NCBI GenBank assembly: GCA_013397935.1
Contig: VZRN01006634.1
Span: 529,756-593,755 of the forward strand
Reading direction: 5' to 3'
DNA: 64,000 nt
From: Dasyornis broadbenti
Taxonomy: Eukaryota > Chordata > Aves > Passeriformes > Dasyornithidae
The notes below the pieces were generated by a model that made no database searches, had not been told where the DNA came from, and saw only the letters and a list, made by a program, of their open reading frames with translations. Made by a program: the position numbers and the translations under genes. Positions 13,377 to 26,132 of this stretch are shown piece by piece (position 1 is the stretch's first letter; each line of letters opens with the position of its first letter).

Positions 13377-16300
13377 AACCAACTAGTCTGCACTTTTACA
13401 GGTGGGGTAAATATAAGGGAGCAAAACCAGAAAACTAGTGGATTTGGATGTAGAGATTGTTCCACATTTTCTAACTCTACTTAATCTGTTTTACCATTGC
13501 AAGATTCTGGTTTTCTGATTTGCAAAGTATATGCGTGTCTATAAAAATGAGTCCTGAAAGATTTATATTAATGGCAACTGACGTAGTTAAATGAGAATTG
13601 TTGATATTTTCATGCCAACAATAATTAATAACAATTACTGAAAAATTACTAGACCTGTTACCAAAAAAATATGTAGAAATTTTCAATTGTACTGGGACTA
13701 AGCTTCCTTGCTAGCTGTTTTATCATTTTTATACCATCCTTACTCCTGCTGTTATAATTTAGAACTTTTCAGAGCTTTGTGATTCAAGACAGCATTGTTT
13801 TCAATCACCTTATAGCTTCAAACAAAACTTCATAAATTTTTTTTTCTTGATATAGAATAATTATACAAATAGTGACTTTGGAAAAAATAAAATGATAAAA
13901 TTATACTGTTTACACAGGTCACTTTATTTTAGACAACTGTTATAGTGATTAGTATATATTAGGACTAAAATATCTCCGACATTTCATTTTAAGAGAAAAA
14001 ATGTACAAAATAAGAATAAACCTACTTTGAATCACAAAATTCTGCCACTTCTCAAATTATCACAGTGGGGTAAAGATACTCTTCCCCAAAGCTAGCAGGA
14101 CTCCTTTAGCCAATTTTCTACAGGGAGAGAAAAAAACCTGCATGTGCTCACACACACACACACATATTCTTAAAAGTGTAAGTTTGTGATGGTGAGAGAC
14201 TTCATAACACATTACTAGTCTCATGAGCCACTGAGTCCTGGGGATTGGTAAATGGACTGAAGCCCTCCACTACTAAATTCATGTTAGGAGTAGCTTTTGT
14301 TCCTTAGGACAAGACATCTTACCATCCAATGACTGTGTGGTCAACTGTGTGAAATGCATTGGTGGCCTCAGTTCAGATCCTAGTGGACAAGTAATTACTG
14401 CTGCTGCTGACCTGCAGGCTCTTTTTCACTCCGTTACACAGGTACAAACAAGTAAGTCCAAGTGAATTGAACTAGTGTAAATGCAATTAGATTCTGCCCC
14501 TTTAGTGGCCTGTTGCCAGCCTGCGTGCCAAGTTTCAGTTATGTCAACATAACCATCTCCCACGTTAAGCAAAGTCCAATGTAAGCAAGGACATCCACAG
14601 CGCTATGCAGAATTTACACTGTTTGCAATCTCACTATGGAGCCACAGGACCACTTAGCAAAAGTCTTCACAGTCTACAATATATAATGAGGATGATGATG
14701 ATTAGCATTAGCTGTTAAGTAAGAAGGCTATAAAGCAATCTAAGTTATATTGATAGTTCTGAATTCAGAACTCAGAATACTGTAATAGGCTATGAACTTT
14801 CATGGTGAAGAAATCAACATCTTAATTCAGATAAAAGATAGTATGTATGTGATTAAAAGCACCCTTAAAATAACAGAGAAAAAGTGACATGGGATCTACT
14901 TTTTGTCATACATTTTGTCCCTTGAGTATGCATGAATTTTGTCACTAGAATATGCATGAGTAAGTGCACACCCATATAAATATAGTTTGAACTATACTGC
15001 TGTCCTGAATAGACATGGATTTATGTAGCTTTTGAAATTATAACTTTAGCACTTTCAGAAAGCAAAATTAATTTCTTACCTATCAAAACATTAGATGTAA
15101 TTAGGAAAAGCTAGTTAATTAGTTTAATTGGGGCCAATCCAATGAATTAAAAAAGATGCAATCCAAAGCAAAAAATATAAACCAAGCAAGTTTCTCGTAT
15201 CTTCCTAACTCCAGAAACCATTGATGTAAATGAAAACAGGGTATTCACAAGTAATCAGAATGGGAAGTTTCTGGCAGAAGGAGTTTTCCAGTTAATGTGT
15301 TCAGATTTGTCAAAAACAAATGAACAGTTTTCAGAGGAAGCCTGGGGTTAAGAAACGAGTCCTGAGGCAACAGTCAGGAACCTGGATTCAAATATTTTCT
15401 CTCTTTGATGAAAAGCAGATGCCTGCATCTATGCTCCCCTTTCAAAATGAAAATAAATATTAGGCTATTTATTTATGAAACTCAGTTTCCTCGTGTTGGT
15501 ACTACTCTCTTTCTAGAACACAGGTGAAAATGGGGGAATCAGGGCTTAGTCTCCCAATGACAGTTAAGAACATGAATGGCTGCTGGTGTATTTCCTGCAT
15601 TCATACTTATTTTGCTCTACACTCTACCTCTCTCCTTTCCAACTACCAGTTCCAGCATTTTGTAAGGTTTTCAGCTTGCCCATCGGGTGGGGTGAAAACA
15701 CTTTATCACACAACTTATTCAGGGGATGAGAAAGTGTATTCTCCTTGCCTGCCACAAAAAGTACACAGAGATTTGGCTTCAGGTAGCACAAGCTGCTGCA
15801 TCAAGGAGCTGAATGTTCTAACAATGCAGTGACTGCCTTCAGTGTCTTTGTTAATAGAGGTTTAAGTCTCAAGCTTGACATTATTTGAATGTAGTTCTCT
15901 GTGGTTTAATTACCACCATTATTATTATAGATACAGTAGTAATTATCTCTTCTTAATGTCTCATCATGTTTTGATCAATTCACATAAAAGTTTACTGTAA
16001 ATATATGGTTAGGTAACATTAAAGAAAACATGTAATTATGGAATATATAATCAAATACCTTCTAAACAGTTGTATATTTTCCAACAATTAAATGCTTTTT
16101 AAAAAATAATTAATTGGTTTTTAATAGGCAATACTCAGCTTTTGAAGCAATGAATATATAAAGCTTTATTTGTTGACCTCAAATTACTTTACACCAGTTA
16201 TATTGATAACATCTAGGTTTCTCAAAAACCTGCTGGCACAAAATCTTTTCAGCTTTATTAATGATTCAGATGGCAGTTTCTGAAGAGACAAGTTCCCACA

Positions 16301-19070
16301 GAGAAGGAGCACTTGATTAATGACCTGGAAACACTTTTCCTTTTCAGCTGATTAAATAAAATTGACTGGATTTTTACATTTTTATAATAAAATGACCCGC
16401 AGGGCTGAGATGACACAGTGAAAGCAGCATGTTCACTCTTCAACAGATTTTTATTTTGTCACTTGTAAAAATGAAAGGGCTAACCACCCAAGCAGAAAAA
16501 TGCACTTTATCACTGTCCACTGCCGACATGCTGACAATTGCTGCATACAAATACAAAAACACGGAGGAAACTAGGCTGTGTTTACACTCAGCCTGATTTT
16601 GTCTAATGATGACAAAAGGTCTATGACTTCTCGGGGTTGGAGTGATACTATTTAATTATTATGCAAAATAGATTTATAACAACACTACTGGCAATCATAA
16701 AAGGCTTTATAATATGGTCACTTAGAACTGATACCAAATATCTTTCCAGAAATTTACATATAACAAGAACTTTAGTTTTCTGAAGCAAGATGGTAGCTAT
16801 TGTTAAAAAACAAATGAAAATCTAATGCAGTTGCCAGCTAAAACAGTTGTAGAGATTGCACTAGCCATCAGAGACTACAGGCCAAATATTATGTACAACA
16901 ATCAAAAATAACAAATTAAACACCTTGTCTCTAAGCCATCACACTTGACCTCACAAGGGCGTATAAGGCTGTTATATGCCAAGCCATAGCAGTAGCTGCT
17001 GTGCCTAGGCTGCCTGAATACAGCTTGGCTTAAGACTTCCATTCATGTCTTCTGGGCTTTTTTTGTTTTGTTGTTTCTTTCCTTGACACTGCCCTTTTCA
17101 TACAAGCACCCAGCCTGATAAAACAATCAATAATTTCAGTCTAAGTAATCAAAAGTGTTTTGCGCTCTCTCAAAAGCTGTTTGTTTGTCTTCCTTGTACT
17201 AAACTGTGTCAATATCAGTAATCCCTTGTGGGTTCAGTGGGCTGATATAAAAGATCTATATCTCATATGAAATCTTATATTAAATCTATCCCCTCAAAAG
17301 GAGAGCCACCTTATCCTTACTACTGGGAACAGCCCATGGTTGACCCTAATAGTGTAATCAAGCCCAAATAATGGCTGAGAGTTTTAAATGGAATGAGGCG
17401 AATGCACAGCAGTAAGTGTGGCAATTGTTAAACACTATCAGTTATCACATCCCTGAGCCTTGACACAGAACTAAATCTAGAGTTACATCTAAGAATATGC
17501 AAAAAATATACAGTGTTTTCAAACCTATCCAGAACTGCCTGGATTATTGTACACATGCAGTTTGTGTGTAGCTTCTTTCTCAAGTTTCATATTAAGCGTA
17601 AAGAATTTAATGGTCTCTTTTAAAAACGATTACTTCTAAAGAGCGGATTCATTGTATTACTCATCAGTCATCTTTTACTCTGTTCTGTATCTGAATGTCA
17701 GAGATGCTTACAGTCTTAGAACCTGCAAAAGAGGAAGATACACAGCTTTAACAGTATTAACTTTTCATTTGCAAGTTGGACCACTACTGTTAATGTCTTA
17801 CAATTCACTGGTTAACTGTAGCACATAAACCTGTGGGTAAAAATACTGATGTTTCTTTGCTTTCTGCATGGGTGGTGTTGTGAGCTTAGACAAGGCAATT
17901 GGTAGAATCAGTGCATTCATAATCATGCTGCCAGGAGTAGCATAATTAAAACTCTTAGTGACATTTATTCATGAAGACCTAGGACATCTAATATATGTGT
18001 CACTTTTGCACAGGAACTATTTACATATTTAAGATACTAAATCTAGTATTTTGTAAAATGGAATTTCTACTCTCCCAGTTTTTAAACAAATTTGAGAATA
18101 GCCACACTGGTAATGATTTGATCTAGTTTGCTTCTGTTTCAACTAGAAAGTTCTGAAGTGGGTGTAATGAAACATAATGCAAATACAGGTATAGACAAAA
18201 AAGATTAAACTTTGACTGTTATTTATAAGCAATGTTTATCCAGTTTGAAATATAAAGTTTGGATTAACCAATTCTTGAAAGGTCACAAAGGTCATACTCT
18301 CTATAAAAAAAATCTCCATCAAAATAAAATTGCAAATAATGTAAAGAAGGAGAAGATGAAATGCTGGTTCTCTCAAGCCTGGAGAGGTGGACATTAGCAC
18401 GTTTAAATTAAGTCAGACTGATAGAATTCTTGTCTGCTAGACCCCTTTCCATCCATTCACACTGGCAATCATACTCGTGAATAATAGGAAGCAAAACCAG
18501 TGCAAACATAGAAAGAATAAACATTCATCAATTAGCTTATTTTTCATTATACATTAAAACAATAATGGCAATACTGTGGAAAATAGTGCTCCAATATATT
18601 TAGCTTCCCACAGAATTACTCCTCACTTTTTAGGGTGAGGGGAACCCTAAAGAGGATAAACAAGACAAAATGTCAGGTTGGATGTGAAATGACAAAGAAG
18701 GAGAACAATCTACCACAGCCAGGTACTGCTGTTGTATTAACCCATGTATTTCCACTGTTATCCTTTGGTAACGATTAGCCAAAGGAAAGGCATGGAGGCA
18801 GGAGGAGAAAAATGAGCTTTAACTGAAGCCTCTGATGAACACAGAGGAAGAAATATTTCTTTGGAAGTACAGACTTCCAGAAATAAGGGGTACTAGTTTT
18901 GTGTTGTTTCTAACATCGCACATCCACATCCTACTGGTGGAAAGTATTGGGGAAGGTTCCTCAGCTGTAGGTGCATGGCAAGGGAGCTCAACCATGGAAA
19001 CTCAGTCTTGCAAGATCAAAATACAGGGTCTAATATTTGCACACGGTGAGTACAAACCATGATCCTTTAC
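13377..19070. other. Unique AT-rich DNA, possible conserved non-coding parts
   Basis: No gene is recognised. It holds a (CA)n microsatellite (14148-14164), a (GAT)n run near 14690-14700, a possible very old repeat at 14426-14503, and a block around 16440-17460 with higher complexity and homeodomain-like TAATTA cores that looks more like conserved non-coding DNA than the surroundings. The plus-strand frame at 15524-15832 (102 codons) has no recognisable domain and is probably chance. Confidence 0.5.
14148..14164. repeat. (CA)n microsatellite
   Basis: About eight CA units inside unique sequence; likely to vary in length between individuals. Confidence 0.9.
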
Positions 19071-19785
19071 TGTTGGAGGTTGGGAATTTTTCCATCCTGT
19101 GGCTAGAGATACCTTAATGAGTCTTAACAACTGGGTACTTAAGAGATAACAACAGAGGACTTAAGGGACAAAGACGCACTTAAGAGACTAAAAACATAGC
19201 CAGGTGTGGCAAGAGAAGAAAAAGGTGGCAGAGACACACATGTTCCCGGGACTTGTTGGAGCAGACAGCTGCTGTTTCTTCTTTCCCTTCGCTGCTGACG
19301 CAGGAGCTCAGCACTGCCTGGTTTCTCTTCTTTGCTGGAGTCTCTGCTACCCTTTTGTTCGCCAGCTCGAGTGCACAAGCTCTGCCGCCCAGTTTGCTGC
19401 CCTGAGATTCCCTGCTGCAGCTCCGGTCCCCGTGCAGCCGCCTCGCCCTCAGCTCCGTCTGCCATCACCGAGGAGCTGAGCTCGCGCCACAGCGCCCCCT
19501 GCCGGCCGTGACCGTAACTGTACCAAAGGGGAGGGGCGGTGTCTGGCAGCCCAGAGAAAGCTGCCACCGGGTTTCTGGTTTGTTTGTTTGTTATTGCTCC
19601 TGTTGTTGTTGCTTGTTTTCCTCCTTATAGATATGAGTAAAGAACTGTTATTCCTTTTCCCATATCTCTGCCTGAGAGCCTTTGATTTCAACCTTATAAC
19701 AATTTGGAGGGAGAGGGGTCATATCCTCTATTCTAAGGCAGGTTTCCACCTTCCTTAGCAGACACCTGTCTTCCAAACCAAGACA
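19071..19785 (+). mobile_element. Endogenous retrovirus solo LTR, GC-rich
   Basis: The segment begins tgttggaggttgggaatttt and ends near ccaaaccaagaca, a TG...CA layout. The 3' part contains agtaaagaactgttattcc and the atctctgcctgagagcc and aatttggagggagaggggt blocks, which I associate with avian ERV LTRs, including the polyadenylation region. The middle (about 19240-19560) is strikingly GC- and CpG-rich for this window, consistent with an LTR promoter and with a fairly young age. No gag, pol or env flanks it, so it is a solo LTR, left by recombination between two LTRs. A clean 5-base target duplication was not found, so the ends are approximate. I cannot name the subfamily. Frames on both strands (19139-19567 minus, 19204-19479 plus) arise from the low stop density of GC-rich DNA. 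Confidence 0.75.
19490..19508 (-). promoter_or_regulatory. CTCF-like binding motif in the LTR
   Basis: The plus strand reads agcgccccctgccgg, close to the reverse form of the vertebrate CTCF core (AGCGCCCCCTG[G/C]TGG). One core position differs (C for T). CTCF is a zinc-finger protein that anchors chromatin loops, and its motif is strongly conserved across vertebrates. Binding depends on methylation and context, so this is a motif call only. Confidence 0.5.
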
Positions 19786-20748
19786 ACTTCCCTTAGTAAC
19801 CAGAGAAGAGATGGTTGTTAATTTAATCAAATGGAGGAAAACAAGGCATTGCACTTGGCATGAATAATCACTTGCAGAAGAGCACCCTCTGAAATAACTG
19901 GTTGGATGTCAGATCTGCAGAAAAGGATTTAATGGTTAATGTGAATCAACAGTTTCTTGCCATTGTTTTAAAGGCAAACTTTTCTATGATAAACAGGAAC
20001 TATGAGATCTTCAATGTCTTTTTCAACTCAAACCCTTCAACGTGGCATTTAACAAAAGGAGTGTGTTTTGGGATTCAGATTTGCCATGTCACGAGAAACA
20101 TGCTCAAATGGAAAAAATCTAGAGAATGGCAGCATGAATGATCAGAGACCTGGTAAAATGGTCTTGCAAGGAAAGAGCTGAGAGAATAAGACTGTTTAGT
20201 CTAGAAAAGAATAAGTCTGTGACATAATGCTTTTTGAATTTTTAAATATATTCCATAGTTGCTGCAAACAAGAATATTTTATTCCCCATGCCTGGGGCAG
20301 ACAATGTAGAAGGAGAAATTTAGACTGTCTACTAGGAAATGTTTTCTAACCATGAAATTCACAAAACAAATGGATGAGCTGTCTGGGAAGATGTTGATTT
20401 CTCCACTATAAGAGAGGAGACCCTTTTCTTTAAGGAAAAACTTTAAAAAACAATCCAATTTTAGTATTAGAAAAAATAATGAATACTACTATTCCAGTGT
20501 TAAATCAAAAGGAACACTCTTGTCTATCTGATTTTTGGAATAAAATTTACTTGGGTAGAACTTTTGCTTGCATAAGGAATAAGTCAGACTTTCCAGTGAT
20601 TTCAAAAATGCTAATAGCACACAGTCAATATTTTTAACATGATGAAACCCAATTTTAAGCTTATCTATATTTCTCCTTCTTTGTCCAAGAGACTTTGTTA
20701 ATAAAGAAAGGTGTTTCACAAATAAAATCATATGTTCTCACAATATAA
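19786..20748. other. Unique AT-rich DNA between LTR and CR1
   Basis: No gene, known repeat or structure is recognised. The frames at 19902-20141 (plus) and 20489-20731 (minus) are short and have no recognisable features. Confidence 0.55.
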
Positions 20749-21416
20749 CAGAATTACAGAACATGTCTGGTTGGAAGTGACCCCTGTGACACTGTGCATC
20801 ATCTGGCCCAATCTCTCTGCTCAAGCAGGGTTATCCCAGGGCACATGGCATGAGATTGTGCCCTGATGGTTCTTGAACGTCTGCAGTGAGGGAGAATCCA
20901 CAGCTTCTCTGGGAATTCTGTTCCAGTGCACAGCCCCCCACACAATAAAGAAGTTTTTCCCATGTTCAGGTGGAGCTTCCTGTGCATCAGTTTCTGCCCA
21001 TTGCCTCTTGTCCTATTGCTCAGCACCTGGTTCATCCTCTGACCCCTCCCTGCAGACACTGACAGACACTGATGAGGTTCCCTCTCAGTCACCTCTTCTC
21101 GAGGCTCAACGGGCCCAGCTCTTTCAGCCTTTCCATGTAATAGAGATGTTCCAGTCCCTCAATTGTATTTGTTGCACTAAGGAGTCCAGCTCTGGGCACA
21201 GCACTCCAGATGTTGCCTTACCAGGGCTGAGTAGAGGGGCAGGGTCAGCTCCCACAACCTGCTGCCAATGATTTCTAATGCTCCCCAGGATACCATGGAC
21301 CTTCTTGGCCAAAACGACACACTGCTGACTCATGGACAGTTGTTCAACAGGGCACCTAGGTCCTTCTGTGCAGAGCTGCTTTCTATCAGATCAGCCCCCA
21401 GTCTGTACTGATGCAT
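20749..21416 (-). mobile_element. CR1 LINE 3' fragment
   Basis: The 3' end is at the low coordinate (cagaattacagaacatgtct). The element runs on the minus strand through the 3' UTR (antisense gggaattctgttccagtgca) into the end of ORF2. The minus frame at 21333-21124 begins MSQQCVVLAKKVHGILGSI, matching the CR1 segment MSQQCALVAKKANGILGCI. Further upstream it keeps antisense caggtcctt-like and cagcccccagtctgtactg blocks before truncation near 21416. The terminal tail repeats are poorly preserved, and frames are broken, so this is an older dead copy of a different subfamily from those at 10778 and 12458. The 132-codon plus frame at 20873-21271 is antisense. Confidence 0.92.
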
Positions 21417-22745
21417 CTAAGATCTTGAGAAAATCGGAAAATAAAATCACAATAGGAATCTTAATAGCTTCAATCCATTATTTCTCGTCTATGAAGTTTT
21501 CCTTCTGGTTTTTGTGCTCACCCTTAACCTTAAAAACACCCAACAGAAATTTCCGCTTATTGAGGCATTCTAATACTGCACAGGCCTATATTAATCTACA
21601 GTTATCCTGTGGAAACCACAGCAAACTTGGTAATCCAGTTGACATTTACAATAAATATTCAATGTAGAGATAATTTCTGGTAATTGTCATCAGCATTTGT
21701 GCCAAAACTCCACTCATTCAATGAATGCTAATTTAGTCTGTCTAAATTGTCAAGTAATATTTAGGCTGGAACACTTAAAAAGCAATTGAATACATAATTT
21801 CAATGGATTTCACATCGCCATTTCACTTTCATCTTTCAAAAGGACATGCATCTTTGAAATAGATCAGAAGGAATACCATGAAATTTGTTGTCTTATTATT
21901 ACCGGCAGAATTTCTTTCCAGTAAGTTATTCCACAAAAAATGATAAATACAAAATAGTTCAGAAAGTCTTAGCATTTTTTCTGTTTTAAAAAATTAATTT
22001 AAAACTTTTAAATGAACAGGATAAAACTCATTTGAGTATGTAGAACACTCACAAAATAAAAATCCTATCAAGTAATCAAAAGGGAAGAAAGAAATAAATC
22101 CTTTGTGGCCTCAAATTTTATTCAAGTTTTGGCTTGAGAACAGTTTTATCATCCATATTTCAGGTTTTAATATTTGACCTATCAGTGTCTGGGGAGAAAT
22201 ACAAACTTAATCAGCAACAAGTTTAGTCTTCCGACACAGCATTAAACATCAGTTATAAATTCTGTACAGACTTTGTCCTATGACTAGGACCAATGTTCCT
22301 AGTGTTCATTCTTCTAAAAGAGACCACTTAAATCGTGCATACTTTAATTTTCCCAATCAAGTTTGCTAATGGTTACTCCTGGCTGCTTTTTGTAATTGCC
22401 ACAGCCTAAATCATGATTGAATAGGACAAAAAGAATTGTCAACTCAAATGTAGTCTGTCTGATCAGCTTATTTGCAATGTGTTCAGAATATCAGATTTAA
22501 TTTTCTGTATTGACTGCTATACATATATCTGAATAAATGTTTAGAGACAGAAAAACCTGGCCAATGTCAGATGAAATTTTTTACCTCACAATACAATCAA
22601 AATACATTAAATAGATGAAATAGAAACATTTTTCTTTTTATATTCCCCATGTTTCATATCTGGACTTAAAAGGATGCAGAGCTAAGGCAAAGTATTCTCC
22701 TTCAGTGTAGCCCTGCTCCTTGACTATATCATGTCTCTTTCCTAG

Positions 22746-22831
22746 ACGTCCACTGTTTCCCCAGGCACTATGCAGAAAGATTAGATAATTCATCAAGAAT
22801 CAGAGATTTCACTCCAGATCACAAGTATCAG
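22746..22831 (+). other. Candidate internal exon, gene not recognised
   Basis: An 86-base segment preceded by a good acceptor (tgtctctttcctag, ending at 22745) and followed by a near-perfect donor (CAG|gtaagt, GT at 22832). One of the three frames is open throughout and contains VHCFPRHYAERLDNSSRIRD; the other two hit stops. In the open frame the exon would enter in phase 1 (two bases complete a codon) and leave in phase 0. The peptide matches no family I know. It could be a coding exon of a gene with very large introns, an exon of a long non-coding RNA, or one of the many pseudo-exons found in vertebrate introns. It lies on the opposite strand to the candidate at 5474-5580, so both cannot belong to one gene. 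Confidence 0.3.
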
Positions 22832-25327
22832 GTAAGTCAAATGCCTAGCTGCTCCATGATACTTGATTTATTTTAACACTGGAATGAGAAGTGAGAAGTC
22901 AAAATAAAATGCAAGAAAATCTAAACAAATATTTTTTAATCTGCACTTCTAAGGAAACTGGGGCAAAAGACACATGTCTTCAAAGATTCAGACACCTTCA
23001 AATACAAGAAGAGCTTTCCTTTATTCTGCTAGCTCAGAGTTTTAACAGCCTGTAAACAATTTAAAGCCTTCTAACTCCATATTTGAGTTGTCATACAGAA
23101 GTATATGACATTAAAAAATTATTTATTTTTCTGTCTACATAACAGAATCCCAGCTCTGAAAACTCAGTATGAAAACAGTGTATGACTTCGTTCAGGACAA
23201 AGTGGCAAGAAGAGTAGAGGATGGCATTGTAAGGGCCACTGTAAGGTTTCTTTATTATAGTATGTACAAAGCAGTATCTAACTTCAAATTAAGTTGTGTC
23301 CTTTTTACTCTCTTATGAAGAGGTCTCTATGAGATCCTTCACTTTTAGTTCTACATTTCAAAGTGAATTCTAACATGTGGCATCTGGTATTCTTATTTTT
23401 TTAAGCAAAACAAATAATATAATTTCAAGGACTGTAAACATCAACCAGGTCAAACCTCAAACATAAGAAATAGCTCAAAAGATAATTTTGCATGTGAAAA
23501 TAAGTTTTTAAAATCTCTGAATATGGAACATTTCATCTATGTAGTTGTATAAACCAGGAGTCTACTGGTCTGGGAGTGCATCAGCTAGCTCAACTCTACA
23601 GTCACATAAATTACTCCTTTGTGATTAAATTTTCCATATTAGCAAGCAGTAAAACATACAAAACCTACAACTCATCTGTTCCTAAGGGTTTTAATATTTT
23701 TTTTAATGAACATTATCTGACACAGCTTCCTCCAATACGGAAACACATATTTTAGTAGGTTAAGTTTTTCAGTTCTCAGTTTCTCTTCGACAACAGCTTG
23801 AAGTGCAATTATTCCGTTGTGCCTCAATCTTTTCCTTGCATGTTTAGAAGAGATATTTTAAACATTTGACAATGACCAGCCACAACCATCTTTATCTATC
23901 ATACTAAACAGACTGGACAAACTAATCCTGTCTTCCCAAGAACCTTCTACCAATGGGGTGGTGTCCTCTGGCTTTCTTAGAGGGTAACATTGCTGCCTTC
24001 CCATTTTCTTCCTTTCAGCTGATCTCTCAGAGACACTAACTCTAGCTACAGACTCCTGTTGGAGGAGAACTGAATCAGGACATTGTTATTTTCTAAAGTT
24101 CATTGTCATGGACATGTATGAACATTGCCTTAAATTGATCCTTTGAGGGACAGAGGGCTGTGTTAATCATGCTGTGGGAGATTTGCCTGTGAAAGCAGTG
24201 CTAGGAGAGGTAATGTCATACTTACTTTGCAGAAATAGCATTTCTCTACCTTGCTGTTTTTTAAGAACTGTCAGGTATCAATGCACCCCTAAGAGCACAG
24301 TGTAAAGAGTCACCAAGGGAACATCTGATGGTTTTTACACCTGAGAATTTACTTCCCATTAGATCTCTTTGCTTAAAATAGGAAAGGCCTGAAGTCTCAT
24401 TTATTTTCTAAGTAAATATAACTGTATTATGTTCAGTATAATTGAATAACGCTTCAAGAAATTTCCAAGCTATCATGTAGGTATGGCTTGCTAATACACA
24501 AGTGTTGAGCCTCTTAAAGTCCACTGCTCTGGACAAAGCAGTAGGAAAATATGAGAGGAATTTCCTATGGAAGACTTCTTTTATACAAAACCCTGGCTTC
24601 CTGTTAACAGTATGCTACTTCTCTCCTGGGTTTTTTTGAACTCCATTTATTTGACTAGAGGTAAACATCATCAGTTTACTCTGGAATTACAGCAGCACAT
24701 CTCCTGGAAAATTTATGCACAAAAAATGAGAACCACTCATCCTGATATAACAAAATATCAATTTTCTAAGATGCCTTGTACTCTCCCTGTGAAGAGAAAA
24801 CATTAATAAATACTGCTGATTTTCAGAATAAGCAGAAACCATGTACATCCTTCTTTTTCACTCCTTAAACTGTCTGTACAGTCCTGCTACATCTCAGACT
24901 TCATATTCATTTTCAGTCTATTTCTATGATTATTTGATCCAGCAGCTGACATACAAATTTCCTGAGGTGTAGATAATTAACAAAAAATAGTTACTGCTTG
25001 TGAAATGACAAAAACTTGTATTCTCTCAATGCCAATTATTCAAATTTTTAAGATTTTGGAACAGTTTTATAGTATGTTTGGCTGAGAAATTTACATGTTG
25101 CACTAGATTTTTTTATTAGAGTTGTGGAAAAAAAACATTTTATCTTGCTCATGAAACAAAAATAATCAAGAAAATAAGATGAAAGGATCTATCAAAATAA
25201 AACAAAACACTTGATTTTATTTCCATATCTTTTATTGCTTTCCTTAAAATTTCAGATATTTAAATGTCATCTAGGAATTGTATTTCGCTGTGTGAAATTT
25301 AGTAGCTTCACTAAAAAATGTGAAAAC

Positions 25328-25372
25328 AAACCAAAAAAAACCCCAAACAAAACAAACAAATAAAAAAAGTTG
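25328..25372. repeat. A/C-rich low-complexity tract
   Basis: AAACCAAAAAAAACCCCAAAC-like sequence followed by aacaaacaaataaaaaaag; the complement is a G/T tract of the type seen at several places in this window. Confidence 0.75.
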
Positions 25373-26132
25373 AGTTTCATCAATTGCATTTGGTGACAGT
25401 TCTCCTATGCACAAGTACTCTACAAATAAAACAATTGCCAAGACTTATTTTTACCCTAAAGTGAAATAATATCAGACTATCCCAAGACATTGATCAAAAG
25501 GCACGCAGATCTTTGCTCTTTCAAGGGAAATCTGTCTCTATCAGCATGAAATCAGTAGACTGGGAAATTTTCAGTGTCTGAATGATGTTTATAGTTTTGC
25601 TGCTGTGTTTCTATTCAGTGATACAACCCATGTGGCTTCATTTTCACATGTCTCTGATATCTGTTGCTCAACTGAACAAGTAAATGAAAAATCATCTGAT
25701 AGAGTTTATTCTCTTTTTTGCCTACTGTTTTGAAGAAGAGATATTGCTTCTTCATATTGAAGAAATATTGCAATCAAGAAATATTTCTTTAAACTACTTT
25801 ATTTTGCTATGAAATAGTAAGAAAATGCTCATAATTGAGATATCAGCAGTTGGCTAGCTTCCTGTCCTTCATTCTTACCAACTGATTTTATCGGAGGGGC
25901 TGTGTTTTGGGCTCAGATACAGTGGCAAAGGGTAAAAGTTAAGGAGGTGCTATCCTCTCCATACCCATTAGTATTAATTTCTGTGGTATGACCTTGTATG
26001 ACATGGTGGTGTAGGACTACTTATTTTCCTTCTCTCCCTGCCTATTAATTCAAGTGGAATAAAGGAAGTGGGTTACTGGTTAATAGCAAAGTTATTTTTT
26101 ACTCTTTCTCTTGATTTTTTCTCTTTAGGCTG

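Larger units (their letters stand above)
21417..26132. other. Unique AT-rich DNA with an exon-like segment
   Basis: It contains the exon-like segment at 22746-22831 (listed separately), a non-repetitive block at about 22200-22510 that could be conserved non-coding DNA, a C/A-rich low-complexity tract at 25328-25372 and a small cluster of inverted repeats at 25734-25795 including AGAAATATTTCT. No other gene or known repeat is recognised. Confidence 0.5.

Noticed and set aside
15524..15832. 102-codon plus-strand ORF
   Set aside because: No domain or conserved motif; composition is like translated non-coding DNA.
19139..19567. 142-codon minus-strand ORF, GC-rich
   Set aside because: Lies within the solo LTR; low stop density follows from GC-rich composition, and no domain is seen.
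20873..21271. 132-codon plus-strand ORF
   Set aside because: Antisense to a minus-strand CR1 copy.
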